A stretch of DNA of 64,000 nt from UTCFX2 sp963788305. Lineage in GTDB: Bacteria; Chloroflexota; Anaerolineae; Anaerolineales; UBA4823. The DNA lies in NCBI GenBank assembly GCA_963788305.1, contig CAWBGK010000005.1, positions 1 through 64,000 of the forward strand. The letters are read 5' to 3'. This document shows, piece by piece, positions 51,328 through 61,437 of this stretch. A program made the position numbers and the translations under genes. The notes under the pieces are model-generated. The model saw only the letters and a program-made list of their open reading frames with translations, was not told the DNA's origin and made no database searches. Position 1 is the first letter of the stretch. Every line of letters begins with the position of its first letter.

Positions 51328-52314
51328 ATGGGCGCGTTAGATTCCAATGAAGTCCGGTTTTTCAGTGGTCAATCGCATCCAAAACTAGCTTCAGATATTG
51401 CCGCATACCTGGGAGTGCCTTTAGATCCCACCCATTTTGATCGGTTCAGTAACGATAATCTATATATCCAATTAGGAGCCAGCGTCCGTGGAAGAAGTGT
51501 TTACATCCTTCAATCCCTCAATCCTCCAGTAAGCGACCATCTGATAGAGCTGCTCATGATGATCGACATCGCCCATGGAGCTGGAGCGGCAGAAGTGCAT
51601 GCCATCATCCCTTATTTTTCTTACGCTCGGTCAGACAAGAAAGATGCGCCAAGGATCTCAATTACTGCTCGTCTAATAGCTGACCTGCTTCAGACCGCTG
51701 GAATGACACATTTCATGACAATGACCCTGCATTCACCACAGGTCCATGGCTTCTTCAGTGTCCCAACTGATCCACTCACAGCCAGACATCTTTTCATCCG
51801 TTTTTTTAAGGGTCATAATCTTGATTCGCATAAATCAATTGTGGTTTCACCGGATATAGGGCGGGCAAAACCAGCCTCGCGCTTTGCCAGGTATATGGGG
51901 CTTCCAATGGCTGCAGCTCAAAAGGAAAGAGTCTCAGATATCGAAGTTCGGATCGGCGATACCCTGGAAAAGCAAATTACAGGATTCCGCCACGCCCTTG
52001 TATATGATGATGAAATTGTCACCGGGACAACTGTTATAGAATTGTGCAAGCTGCTCATCGAATATGGAATAGAAGAAATCGATGTGATTTGTACACATGG
52101 TCTCTTTTCAGGTGATGCACTCATCCAACTTGGTGACTTTCCACAAATAAAAAGGATAGTCGCAACCGACACGGTTCCAATAAAAGAAGAAAAAATGATC
52201 TCCAAATTGGAAATCATTTCTGTTGCACAGGTCTTTGGAGAGGCAATCTGGAGAAACTCCACCCGCCAGTCTATTGGCAGTCTGTTTACTTTCCATGCAG
52301 ATTGTGATGAATAA
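51328..52314 (+). CDS. Ribose-phosphate pyrophosphokinase-like protein
   Basis: 328 residues with the two-domain phosphoribosyltransferase fold of PRPP synthetase, which makes PRPP from ribose 5-phosphate and ATP. Visible blocks: 'FSGQSHPKLASDIAAYLG', the ATP-site-like 'IPYFSYARSDKKDAPRISI', 'LHSPQVHGFFSVPTD' and the PRPP loop 'VYDDEIVTGTTVIEL'. The PRPP loop differs from the usual 'VDDxIDTGGT', and the flexible loop has Ser where most enzymes have Gln ('YARQDRK'). It may be a divergent second enzyme, not the housekeeping Prs. It begins a run of five closely spaced plus-strand genes. Confidence 0.85.
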   Translation: MGALDSNEVRFFSGQSHPKLASDIAAYLGVPLDPTHFDRFSNDNLYIQLGASVRGRSVYILQSLNPPVSDHLIELLMMIDIAHGAGAAEVHAIIPYFSYARSDKKDAPRISITARLIADLLQTAGMTHFMTMTLHSPQVHGFFSVPTDPLTARHLFIRFFKGHNLDSHKSIVVSPDIGRAKPASRFARYMGLPMAAAQKERVSDIEVRIGDTLEKQITGFRHALVYDDEIVTGTTVIELCKLLIEYGIEEIDVICTHGLFSGDALIQLGDFPQIKRIVATDTVPIKEEKMISKLEIISVAQVFGEAIWRNSTRQSIGSLFTFHADCDE

Positions 52315-52356
52315 TTCAGGGTAAATTACTTAGATCAACTTGAAAGGAAGGCCAAA

Positions 52357-53643
52357 ATGACACAGGATTACACCTTAAAACAAATTCTGACGGAGCCGCG
52401 GACTATTGAAGAACTCCTTGTTCCTCAGAACCTGGTCATCGATCTGATCTTCCGATTACTGTATAACGAAGGCAACGTTTCACTTTCCCGTTTCACGGAT
52501 GTACTAAAAATCCCAAAGAATATCGTCGATGAGATTTTACTCTGGATGCAGAAAGAGCATCTGGTGGAGGTCTCAAAAGCGAGTATCGAGCTAGGCAGGT
52601 TGGCCAATGTCTATGCGCTAACCGAAGCTGGAGAGATCCGCGCACGGTCCGCTCTCGAACGGAGTTTATATGTTGGACCAGTCCCGGTCGCACTACAATC
52701 CTACAGCCGAGGAATCGAGCTGCAAACACTTAAGCGTTCAAAAGTCGTACCGGGGCAGGTCAGACAATCCTTAAGTCATCTTGTTCTCCCGGATAATTTT
52801 CACCGCCAAATCGGTCCAGCAGTAAATTACGGCACATCTCTTTTCCTATATGGACCTCCCGGTAACGGAAAAACGACGATAGCGAATGCTATTGCAAAGA
52901 TGATCGGCGGTTCTGAAGCGATCTTTGTCCCTTATGCAGTCACAGTGGCAGGTCAAATCATTCAAATCAACGACCGTCTTGTTCATAAACCTGTTCAATC
53001 TGATAAAGCAAAGACAGGCGATTTCGGTAGGATCGATCAACGTTGGGCACTGATTGAACGTCCAGCAGTTTCGGTGGGGGGCGAGTTAAAAATGGACGCG
53101 CTCGACTTGAGATTTGATCCAATTTCTAAGTTTTATGAAGCGCCTCTTCAAATGAAAGCAAATGGGGGCATGTTTTTGATAGATGATTTTGGCCGCCAGC
53201 AAATAAGCACTTCTGATCTCTTGAATCGCTGGATTGTCCCTCTGGAAAGCCGAATTGATTTTTTGCGGCTGCACAGCGGTCAAACAGTTATTGTCCCATT
53301 TCGGCAGCTTACTGTTTTCAGCACAAACCTGGATCCTCGCCAATTGGTGGATGATGCGTTCCTTCGCCGGATTCACATGAAAGTGAAAGTCGACTCCCCC
53401 GATGAAAGGCTTTTCTTAAAGATATTTACAATCCAGGCAAAAGAATTAAACTTGGAATTTGATAAGGATTCATTCGTCTATCTACTTCAGCATTGGTATC
53501 GCGATCCGGATCGACGTCTGCAGGCCGTACATCCTCGCGATCTTTTACGAATTATCGTCACAATTTGCGAATACGATGCCAGCACCCCGAAGATTACCCC
53601 CGACTTGATCGATGAAGCCTGCCATGACTATTTTGTAGATTGA
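52357..53643 (+). CDS. AAA-type ATPase with N-terminal winged-helix-like domain, unknown function
   Basis: 428 residues. Residues ~1-110 look like a winged helix-turn-helix ('LSRFTDVLKIPKNIVDEIL', 'NVYALTEAGEIRARSAL'). An ATPase domain follows: Walker A 'GPPGNGKTT' at 166-174, Walker B 'GGMFLIDDFGR', sensor region 'LTVFSTNLDPRQLVDDAFL' and Arg-finger-like 'FLRRIHMKVKV'. The architecture recalls MoxR/McrB-like AAA+ proteins found in several bacterial phyla, but I know of no assigned function. AAAGGAAGG precedes the ATG. 42 bp after the prs-like gene and 20 bp before the GH36 gene. Confidence 0.8.
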   Translation: MTQDYTLKQILTEPRTIEELLVPQNLVIDLIFRLLYNEGNVSLSRFTDVLKIPKNIVDEILLWMQKEHLVEVSKASIELGRLANVYALTEAGEIRARSALERSLYVGPVPVALQSYSRGIELQTLKRSKVVPGQVRQSLSHLVLPDNFHRQIGPAVNYGTSLFLYGPPGNGKTTIANAIAKMIGGSEAIFVPYAVTVAGQIIQINDRLVHKPVQSDKAKTGDFGRIDQRWALIERPAVSVGGELKMDALDLRFDPISKFYEAPLQMKANGGMFLIDDFGRQQISTSDLLNRWIVPLESRIDFLRLHSGQTVIVPFRQLTVFSTNLDPRQLVDDAFLRRIHMKVKVDSPDERLFLKIFTIQAKELNLEFDKDSFVYLLQHWYRDPDRRLQAVHPRDLLRIIVTICEYDASTPKITPDLIDEACHDYFVD

Positions 53644-53663
53644 ACTGCTCCGCCAGGTGATCG

Positions 53664-55178
53664 ATGCAGAATCAGGTCCATTTCAATCATCTGACAATTT
53701 CCGTCCAATCAGATGATCTTGAATATTCCTCAGATGGATTTCTGATTTCCGGTTACGAGATTCAGATACTTCATCCTTTTGGGGAAACTAATTTCTTCAG
53801 GAATGGTTTCCATTCCTGGAGTCTGTGCAGTTGGATCCCTTTAAATAAATCATTCCCAAAACCAGGTATAGGTCGTTTGTGGCCTCAGGTGGACCACCCG
53901 GATCTATTCGAAAAATACCCATTTTCTAGCAGCGGGTTCTGCGCCTTGGAAGGCGAGAATTCAAATATCCTTTTTCTTGGTGCACTAGATCTGGACGCAA
54001 TAATTAGCGCTGACAAGTGGATGATTTCTGGAAAATACCGAATTCCAGTGGATGGATCCGACCAAACTCCACCCATCAAAGCCTACCCAGAATGGTTCTT
54101 GACTTATGGAACGGAAACGGAAGTGTTCGACCGTTATACAAACCGGCTGTTCGAACGGTTTGGCAGACTAAGGCAAGCTGCTTCTCCTAATGTCTGGTGC
54201 TCATGGTATAGTTTTTTCACTCAAATCGACCAGGAGAAGCTAATCGAAATCCTATCCAGCCTTAACGACCTGCCTTTTGACGTATTTCAGATCGATGATG
54301 GCTGGCAGCTTTGCATGGGCGATTGGGAACCTAATCATAAATTTCATTCCGGTATGAAGTCATTGGCAGATATTATCCGAGGAAATGGATTTATACCAGG
54401 CATCTGGCTGGCTCCATTTATTGTCCAACCTCAATCAAGTTTGGTGAAGATTCATCCACAATGGCTCTTAAAGGATCACAACAGAGATTTTGTGACCGCT
54501 GGATACAACTGGGGAGACGTATTCTATGCACTGGACACTTCAAACCCGGAGGTTCTTGATTGGTCAGCTCGCTTGATCGAATCCGTCTGCAATTGGGGGT
54601 ATGAATATTTGAAGCTCGATTTTCTCTATGCTGCAGCACTTCCTGGTAATCGCTATTTAAATATACCAGACGAAAAGGCGTATCGAATGGGTCTTTCAAG
54701 GCTGCGCGAGGCTGCAGGTGATGCCTACATTTTAGTATGCGGTGCACCGATTTTAGCCTCGCTCGGAATTGCTGATGGGATGCGGATCGGACCCGATGTC
54801 GCACCAATCTGGGACAACATAGATAGAAGTCGTTACTTGTACGACCTTTCTGGTCCGAGCAGCTTAAATGCGATTCGGACATCGATCCACCGCCTTTGGC
54901 TAAACGCTCTGATCCAGGTCGATCCCGATGTTGTATTCTTCAGGACAAAAATGAATTTATTAAATGCTACTCAACGCCAATGCATCAAGGACCTGGCCAC
55001 CATTTCCGGTTTTTTTGCGACATCCGACCCACCAACCTGGCTCGATTCAGGAGAAATGGCTGAGCTACGCGATTTTATAAATGATAATTCCATCGTGGAA
55101 AAGATCGACAGGTATCACTTCAGGATTGGAACCAGGCTAGTCGATTTCAGCTTTCTGGAAGAATCCTGGCCTTTGTAA
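53664..55178 (+). CDS. GH36-type alpha-galactosidase-like glycoside hydrolase
   Basis: A 504-residue clan GH-D enzyme. An N-terminal beta-domain is followed by a TIM barrel with 'NVWCSWYSFFTQIDQEKL' and 'DVFQIDDGWQLCMGDWEPN'. The nucleophile Asp is in 'YEYLKLDFLYAAAL' and the acid/base Asp in 'MRIGPDVAPIW', the pattern of GH36 enzymes that release alpha-linked galactose or related sugars. Shorter than classic GH36 (~700 residues), lacking part of the N-terminal domain. No signal peptide, so probably cytoplasmic. Galactose released could feed the galactokinase at 20.8 kb. Confidence 0.85.
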   Translation: MQNQVHFNHLTISVQSDDLEYSSDGFLISGYEIQILHPFGETNFFRNGFHSWSLCSWIPLNKSFPKPGIGRLWPQVDHPDLFEKYPFSSSGFCALEGENSNILFLGALDLDAIISADKWMISGKYRIPVDGSDQTPPIKAYPEWFLTYGTETEVFDRYTNRLFERFGRLRQAASPNVWCSWYSFFTQIDQEKLIEILSSLNDLPFDVFQIDDGWQLCMGDWEPNHKFHSGMKSLADIIRGNGFIPGIWLAPFIVQPQSSLVKIHPQWLLKDHNRDFVTAGYNWGDVFYALDTSNPEVLDWSARLIESVCNWGYEYLKLDFLYAAALPGNRYLNIPDEKAYRMGLSRLREAAGDAYILVCGAPILASLGIADGMRIGPDVAPIWDNIDRSRYLYDLSGPSSLNAIRTSIHRLWLNALIQVDPDVVFFRTKMNLLNATQRQCIKDLATISGFFATSDPPTWLDSGEMAELRDFINDNSIVEKIDRYHFRIGTRLVDFSFLEESWPL

Positions 55179-55209
55179 AATGCAATTCTCAAAAGAAAGG
55201 TAAATTAAT

Positions 55210-56893
55210 ATGGATTTCGATCATTACTTCTCGAATGATGAGATAGAAAAAAATATAAAAAAATGGGCTGAAGAATTTCCAGATCTAGTTGAGCTCCAAA
55301 TCATTGGTGAAAGCTTTGAAAAACGACCAATTTGGCTGATAACTTTGACGAATAAAGCGACAGGGAAAGATAAGGATAAGCCGGCTGTTTGGCTGGATGC
55401 AAATATTCACGCAACTGAAATCTCTGGAACGACAACGCTTCTTAAAGCAGCTTACAATCTACTGTATGGGTATGGTCGTGATGAGCAAACTACGCGACTG
55501 CTTGACCAAATCGTCTATTACATCGTGCCTCGCATCAATCCGGATGGCGCAGCTCTGGCTCTTGCAGACAAGCCTCGCTTCATTCGTTCCGGAGTCAGGC
55601 CTTATCCCTGGCTGGAGCTCGAAGATGGACTTCATGAAGAGGATATCGATGGAGACGGGCGGATCCTTCAAATGAGGATCGAAGATCCGAATGGGGATTG
55701 GAAAATTAGCAAACTGGATCCTCGATTAATGGAGAAACGGTCGCTCAATGAGCATGGAGGCCATTATTACAGGTTGCTTCCGGAAGGAAGGATGCATAAT
55801 TATGACGGCTCAACAATAAAACTGGCAGCACAACCTGAAGGGTTGGATTTTAACCGAAATTTTCCATTTGAGTGGAGGGGGGAAAGCGAACAAGCCGGAG
55901 CAGGTCCATATCCAATCTCAGAGTCCGAAACCAGGACAATTGCTGAATTCATCATGAAGCACCCGAATATCAATGCGGCCATTACCTACCATACTTTCAG
56001 CGCAGCAATTCTTCGGTGCTACAGCACAAAATCCGATGAGGATATGGAAACCAATGACTTATGGGTGTATAAGAAGATCGGTCAATTAGGCACCGAATTA
56101 ACTGGGTACCGCTGCGTGTCCATTTTTCACGATTTTAAGTATCACCCAAAAGAAATCACCACAGGCGGTTTTGATGATTGGATGTACGACCATCTTGGCG
56201 TTTTCGCCTTTACAGTAGAAATTTGGGACTTACCGACCGAAGCCGGGATCAAAGACCGGAAATTTATCGAATGGTTTCGGGATCATCCTCACACAGAAGA
56301 TTTACAGATAATCCAATGGGTGGATCAAAATTGCAATCATGACAGCTATATTGAGTGGTATTCATTTGATCACCCACAGCTTGGGAATCGTCGAACTGGG
56401 TGGGTGGAACCAGTTATTCACCTGGCGCAATCCACCTCTTAATTTTATCGGCGCAGAAGCTGAGAAAAATGCCCGGTTTGCGATTGCTTTAGGTGATCTA
56501 CTTCCAAAATTATCCATCCACAATCTCGAGATAACCGCTATTGGTGACAGGAATTACAGGTTGGAACTCGTAGTGGAAAATACTGGTTTCTTGCCGACTT
56601 ACACCAGCGAGCAAGGGAAGAAAAGAAAGGCGTCACGACCTGTTCGTGTCGAGCTTGAACTTCCCTCAACGGTCGATATCATCAATGGAAAATCGAGGTT
56701 GGAGTTAGGTCACCTGGAAGGAAGAAGCAATAAATTGGACAACGATCCAGTTTGGAGCTTGTCCCCAACGGACAACAGGACAAGAGCAGAATGGGTAGTC
56801 TTTGGAAAGCCAGGTGAAAAATTTTCGCTTCACATTTTAAGCGAGAGAGCTGGGTCAATCCATCGCGAATGCAGCCTTCCTGATATTGATTGA
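55210..56893 (+). CDS. M14 family zinc carboxypeptidase (frameshifted)
   Basis: About 560 residues. The peptidase domain shows the zinc ligands His-x-x-Glu in 'DANIHATEISGT' and a later His in 'AAITYHTFSAA', with the catalytic Glu in 'FTVEIWDLPTEAG'. An insert with 'LDFNRNFPFEW' matches the M14 substrate-arginine region. The C-terminal ~150 residues form a beta-rich domain ('LELVVENTGFLPTY', 'SRPVRVELELP'). One inserted base near 56390 breaks the frame between 'DHPQLG' and 'GGWNQLFTWRNPP'. No signal peptide seen. It sits between GH36 and M24 genes. Confidence 0.87.
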
Positions 56894-56910
56894 CTTAGGA
56901 GAATTTGACA

Positions 56911-58097
56911 ATGCCTACACTTATTCATCAAAAAATCGCACAGGCAATCAAGATCCTTGAGGAAAAAGATATCGATCTATGGTTGACTTTGGTGAGTGAA
57001 ACGCCAGCAGGTCGGGATCCAGTTTTGCCGCTGATCTACGGTCACGACCTTACCTGGCTTTCAGCCATGATTCTTACTCGCTCCGGGGATAGGATTGCCA
57101 TTGTAGGGAATTACGACTCTGAAATGGTCATTCGTTCAGGCGCATATTCGACGGTTCTTCCATACCATCAATCCATTCGACCTGTCTTTACTGGATACTC
57201 TCGAACGAATCCAACCTCGTTCAATTGCAATTAACTTTTCCAAGAACAATGTGCTCGCAGATGGATTACGGCATGGCTTGTACCTGACATTATTGGATTT
57301 GCTTGAAGGGACTGTTTATCGCGACTGTCTGGTGTCTGCAGAAGCGATAATCGGAGCATTGATCAGTCGAAAAACTCACGCCGAAATCGAACGTATCCGA
57401 GCGGCGGTCGCAGAAACTGACCAGATCTTTTCGAAAGTATTTGATTATGTTTCACCGGGGATGTCCGAAAAAGAGATCGCCAGTTTTATGCACAAACATA
57501 TCGAATCATTGAAACTGGAACCTGCCTGGGAAATGAGCGATTGCCCGGCAGTCAATGCCGGTCCGGAGTCAAAAATCGGTCATTCGGGTCCGTCAGATAT
57601 CCGACTTGAACGCGGCCACATTCTTCATTTCGATTTCGGTATTCGCCTGAATGAGTATTGTTCAGATATCCAGCGGGTGGGATATTTCCTCCGCCAAGGA
57701 GAAAATTGCGCTCCAGAAGAGGTGCAAAGGGGGTTCAGTACTGTTGTTGATGCCGTTCAAACTGCAGCCGCGATGATGAAACCCGGAGTGCTTGGGAGAG
57801 ATATCGACGCCTCGGCTCGTAAAGTTGTAATCGACGCAGGCTATCCAGAATATATGTATGCCACAGGTCATCAATTAGGTCGCCAGGTACATGATGGCGC
57901 CGGATTATTAGGACCTGAATGGGAGCGCTATGGAGACAATCCAACTGCAACCACTGGAAGAAGGTCAGGTATTTACCATCGAACCAGGACTGGAAGTACC
58001 AGGCTATGGATACATAGGTCTCGAAGAAGATGTGGTTGTGACCGAAACAGGGGCAACTTTTCTTGGAAAACCACAGACCGAATTAATCTTGCGATAA
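56911..58097 (+). CDS. M24 family Xaa-Pro peptidase (two frameshifts)
   Basis: About 395 residues with the pita-bread fold of aminopeptidase P/prolidase. Metal ligands include Asp in 'ILHFDFGIRLNEYCSDIQRV', His in 'ATGHQLGRQVHD' and, in the restored frame, Glu in 'FTIEPGLEVPGYGYIGLEED'. Extra bases near 57193 and 57935 disrupt it. Bridging sequence 'LLDTLERIQPRSIAINFSKN' and C-terminal 'GATFLGKPQTELILR' lie in the shifted frames. AGGAG nine bases before ATG 56911. 17 bp after the M14 gene: the pair may act jointly on peptides. Confidence 0.88.
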
Positions 58098-58120
58098 TTT
58101 CACTTCATAGGAATAAAAAT

Positions 58121-58160
58121 GAACCTGCCGTGAATAATAATTGAACGGCAGGTTCTTTAT
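58121..58160. terminator. Bidirectional rho-independent terminator
   Basis: Perfect 11-bp stem GAACCTGCCGT / ACGGCAGGTTC with a short T-rich tail (TTTATT) on plus and ATTTTTATT on minus. It separates the M24 peptidase from the convergent surface protein gene. Confidence 0.9.
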
Positions 58161-58193
58161 TAACAGTAACCTAAAGGGTCTGATTTAGACAGA

Positions 58194-59628
58194 TTATCGC
58201 CGTATTACGGGTAGATATGAATGCAGGAACAAGCCATCCATAATTGGACCAAAATATTCCTGATCTGCGGTTTCGCTGAGAACGCCGATCCAATAATAAT
58301 AAAGAACTCCGAAAATTGGTGTGTTGTCGATGTATTCATACATGCATGGAGCTGATGGCGTACAGGAATTGTGCGCTGTGATTTGCATGGATTAATTGGA
58401 ACACCAGGAATAATGGAGGTTTCCGAGCGATAAATATTGAAATCCCTGAATACCAGTTTCAGAAACAGTCTGCCAGCTCAGCCGAACGCTGGAAGGTTCT
58501 GATGTTGAAACCAGAGAATTCAATGTAACCGGTAAAATATTTCCTCCGGCTGTAAAAGCTTCGAGGATTTGACCAACAGCAGAAAAGGTGTTTGCTGTTG
58601 GATTTGCCGGCGAGCCTGAATTTCCAGGTCACTCCAGATTGACTTAAACCCATCAATTCTGTCTCATCCCCGACGACATCATCCTGGACATATTGAAAAC
58701 CGACGTTCGCAGAAAAGGATGAGAGGTGGCTGGTTTCTGCAAGCCAATGGCGGGTAATGTGAATGGGAAAGTAGTTCTGAGACATTCGAGTCATCTACCA
58801 CCCGCATGCACACCGATGGCTGATTTCCAAAAGACCCTGAGCTGAAGGAAATCGTCGCGGGTGAATAATCATAGACACCGGTTTGATCACCGATTGGGAA
58901 AGTAAATGTCGAAGTCGGCCAGGGTCCAGTATAATTATTTGTGTATTTTTTACAGACCGTTCCTGAGCCGTTGGTGATGATCATCACATTGGAGGAGAAA
59001 GTCCCTGATGCTGCCGCCAGAGGGCCGAAGGTCAAACGGAAGTCATTCAAAAACACTTTGCCAATTTGAAGATTCAAGGTCCCTTCAAGGGCAACGTCCT
59101 TGCTTAGATAAATGTTCGCAGGATTATCAATCGTGATATTCTTGAAGGATGTCGCCAGCGATCCTCCTATAGTTTGCGCTGTAGCGCCGTTCAAGACTAG
59201 CGTGCCGTTATTATGAGTGAATATCCCAGTTTCAGAACGACTGAAATTTCCTTTCAAATAAAATATAGGCGCAGGCGCTTCAAATTCGCCAGAATTGAAT
59301 GGAATAGATTTCCGTTTATTGTCGATGTGTCGCTGAACATCACCTTAACATTCCTGTTCAGGACGACTGATTCATCATAAGTGCCGCTGATCACTCGAAC
59401 TTCTCCTCCGCTACTGACCTTCTCAATACCATGGGTAATCGTGCGGAATGCGCAATTTTCATCCACTGCCTGTGCTTCACTATATGGGGATAAACCATTG
59501 CAGTTGGTGTCAGACCCATTCTGGCGGACGAAGATAGGTGATGCTGCCAAGGCTTTAACAGGGAATATGCAGATACAAAAGCTGAAGATCAACAAAATTC
59601 GGATTACAGACATCATTACAGGCTTCAT
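58194..59628 (-). CDS. Secreted surface protein ending in a YLPVIRR tail (multiple frameshifts)
   Basis: About 475 residues. A signal peptide ('IRILLIFSFCICIFPVKALA') is followed by 'IFVRQNGSDTNCNGLS' and 'ISGTYDESVVLNRNVKVM', typical of beta-helix or choice-of-anchor surface proteins. A beta-rich middle ('GTLVLNGATAQTIGGSL', 'GTLNLQIGKVFLNDFRLTF') leads to a fibronectin-like 'SETGIQGFNIYRSETS' region. The final frame, 'SCTPSAPCMYEYIDNTPI' to 'SYLPVIRR', completes the C-terminus. Breaks near 59290, 58745, 58640, 58440 and 58220. Chloroflexota secreted proteins often end in such a YLP-hydrophobic-basic tail; a sorting role is inferred only. Confidence 0.7.
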
Positions 59629-59975
59629 AGCAAACCTTGCTTTCTTATAGGAAGATGTGATGATTAGACGAGGTGAGATATTCCAAAATTACCCTATTGC
59701 AATTTTCAATATAATCACCTAATTTGATTCGTTGAACATTTCATTTACCAGAATTTTCGATCATTTTTAGGTTACCTTCATCATTATAGCAATAATTTTC
59801 CAAAACGATTCTTAAGCAGGTTTTTTTTATACAAATGAATAAATTGGATAAGGATGAATCCTTAGATAGGATAAAAATTTAAGTGAAAGAGATGTCTATA
59901 TTTTTTTTTCAAAATCGCGTTAATATGCTACAATCTTTCCCCAGGAACAAATTGAATGAAGGCAAAGACAAAAAT

Positions 59976-61251
59976 ATGAAAAACAGTATTCAATCTGTCA
60001 AAGGCACACGTGATTACTACCCGGCGGAAATGGCGGTTCGCAGCTTCCTGTATGATACTGCCCGAAAAGTGTCGGAATCTTTTGGATATCAAGAATGGGA
60101 CGCTCCTTTTCTTGAGACACTCGAGCTTTATGCAGCCAAATCAGGAGAAGAGCTTGTAAATAAGCAGTCTTTTGTTTTTCCGGACCGTGGAGGCGACTAC
60201 ATCACTCTCAGACCTGAGCTAACCCCCAGTCTGGCAAGATTAATCGCCCAGCGCCAGAAGCAGCTTGTCTATCCTGTCCGCTGGTGGTCTTGGGGACCGT
60301 TTTGGAGATACGAACGACCACAAAAAGGTCGGAACGCGGGAGTTCTTCCAATGGAATATTGATATGATCGGTGTCGACACACCTGAATCGGACGCCGAAA
60401 TGGTCGCAATTGCCGCTTCCTTTATCAAGGAAGCGGGCCTCAGCCCAGATCAGGTGAAAATCCTTGTCAACAACCGCAAGCTGATCAATGAAGAGCTGGC
60501 TGGACTGCTTGTGCCAGAAGTGCTGCGGAAAGAAGTCATTCGAGCGATCGACCGTCGGGATAAGATGACACCTGAAGCATGGGAAGACTATGCGAAGGAG
60601 ATCGGCCTAGACCAGCACCAGATCGCCGGATTGAAGAAAATCCTCGCCGATCAAGAACTCTGGAAAAAGTCGCTTGAGCTCACCTCTTGCTTTGAGCTCA
60701 TTGATGCACTCGGGCTCAAGGATTACGTCCGTTTTGCACCTCACATCATCCGGGGATTGGACTACTACACCGGGACGGTTTTTGAAGCCTGGGATTGTGA
60801 CAGCGAATTTCGCGCAATTTTAGGCGGCGGACGCTATGATAACCTGGTATCCGATGTCGGCGGTGATCCTCTGCCTGCAGTTGGCTTCGCAATGGGTGAC
60901 CTTGTGATCAGCCTCGTCCTTGCGAAATTTGGCGTGTTACCGAACGACCTCGATTCATCGCCAGCCAAGGTCCTCGTCACTGTATTCGATCAGGAATCCC
61001 TTGCCGATTCGTTCAAAATAGCCGGTCTGCTTCGTGCAGCCGGGATTAATACTGCGGTGTATCCAGATCTTGTGAAACTTTCCCGGCAGCTCAAATACGG
61101 CGACCGGATGGGGATGGCAGCAGCAATCGTATTAGGTCCGGATGAGCGAGCGCAAGGGAAAGCAGCTGTTAAAGATCTGCATACAGGTGAGCAGATAATT
61201 ATCCAGCTTTCAGAACTTGAGAGAACGGTCAAAGCGCTTATCCAGACCTGA
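59976..61251 (+). CDS. hisS: Histidyl-tRNA synthetase (frameshifted)
   Basis: A class II synthetase of ~424 residues that charges tRNA-His. N-terminal 'SVKGTRDYYPAEMAVRSFL', motif 2 region 'LRPELTPSLARLIAQRQ' and 'WWSWGPFWRYERPQKGR', HisA-type motif 'IIRGLDYYTGTVFEAWD', 'LGGGRYDNLVSDVGG' and motif 3 'PAVGFAMGDLVI', then the anticodon-binding domain. One extra A near 60333 breaks the frame inside motif 2; removing it gives 'GRTREFFQWNIDMIG'. ATG 59976 fits the homologue start. tRNA-His lies 48 bp downstream, so enzyme and substrate genes are adjacent. Confidence 0.93.
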
Positions 61252-61257
61252 AAGGAC

Positions 61258-61286
61258 TTGCGGAGCATTTCCCTTCGTGATAGAAT
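61258..61286 (+). promoter_or_regulatory. Promoter of tRNA-His
   Basis: TTGCGG (61258-61263), exactly 17 bases, then TAGAAT (61281-61286). This predicts a transcription start about six bases before the mature tRNA 5' end. Confidence 0.6.
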
Positions 61287-61299
61287 TCCTTCTCGCTAC

Positions 61300-61372
61300 G
61301 GTGGGCGTAGCTCAATGGCAGAGCACTTGACTGTGGATCAAGTGGTTGTGGGTTCGACCCCCATCGCCCACC
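61300..61372 (+). tRNA. tRNA-His (GTG anticodon)
   Basis: Full cloverleaf by eye: acceptor GTGGGCG / CGCCCAC, D-arm GCTC / GAGC, anticodon stem CTTGA / TCAAG with loop CTGTGGA (anticodon GTG), and T-arm GTGGG TTCGACC CCCAT. An additional G at 61300 opposite C at 61372 is the G-1:C73 identity element specific to tRNA-His. The CCA end is not encoded. Confidence 0.95.
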
Positions 61373-61437
61373 CCTGATAATTCCCACTTTACCCCCTGGA
61401 ATGGCCTGAATTCTGCAAGAAATAAAGCAGAATTGGG

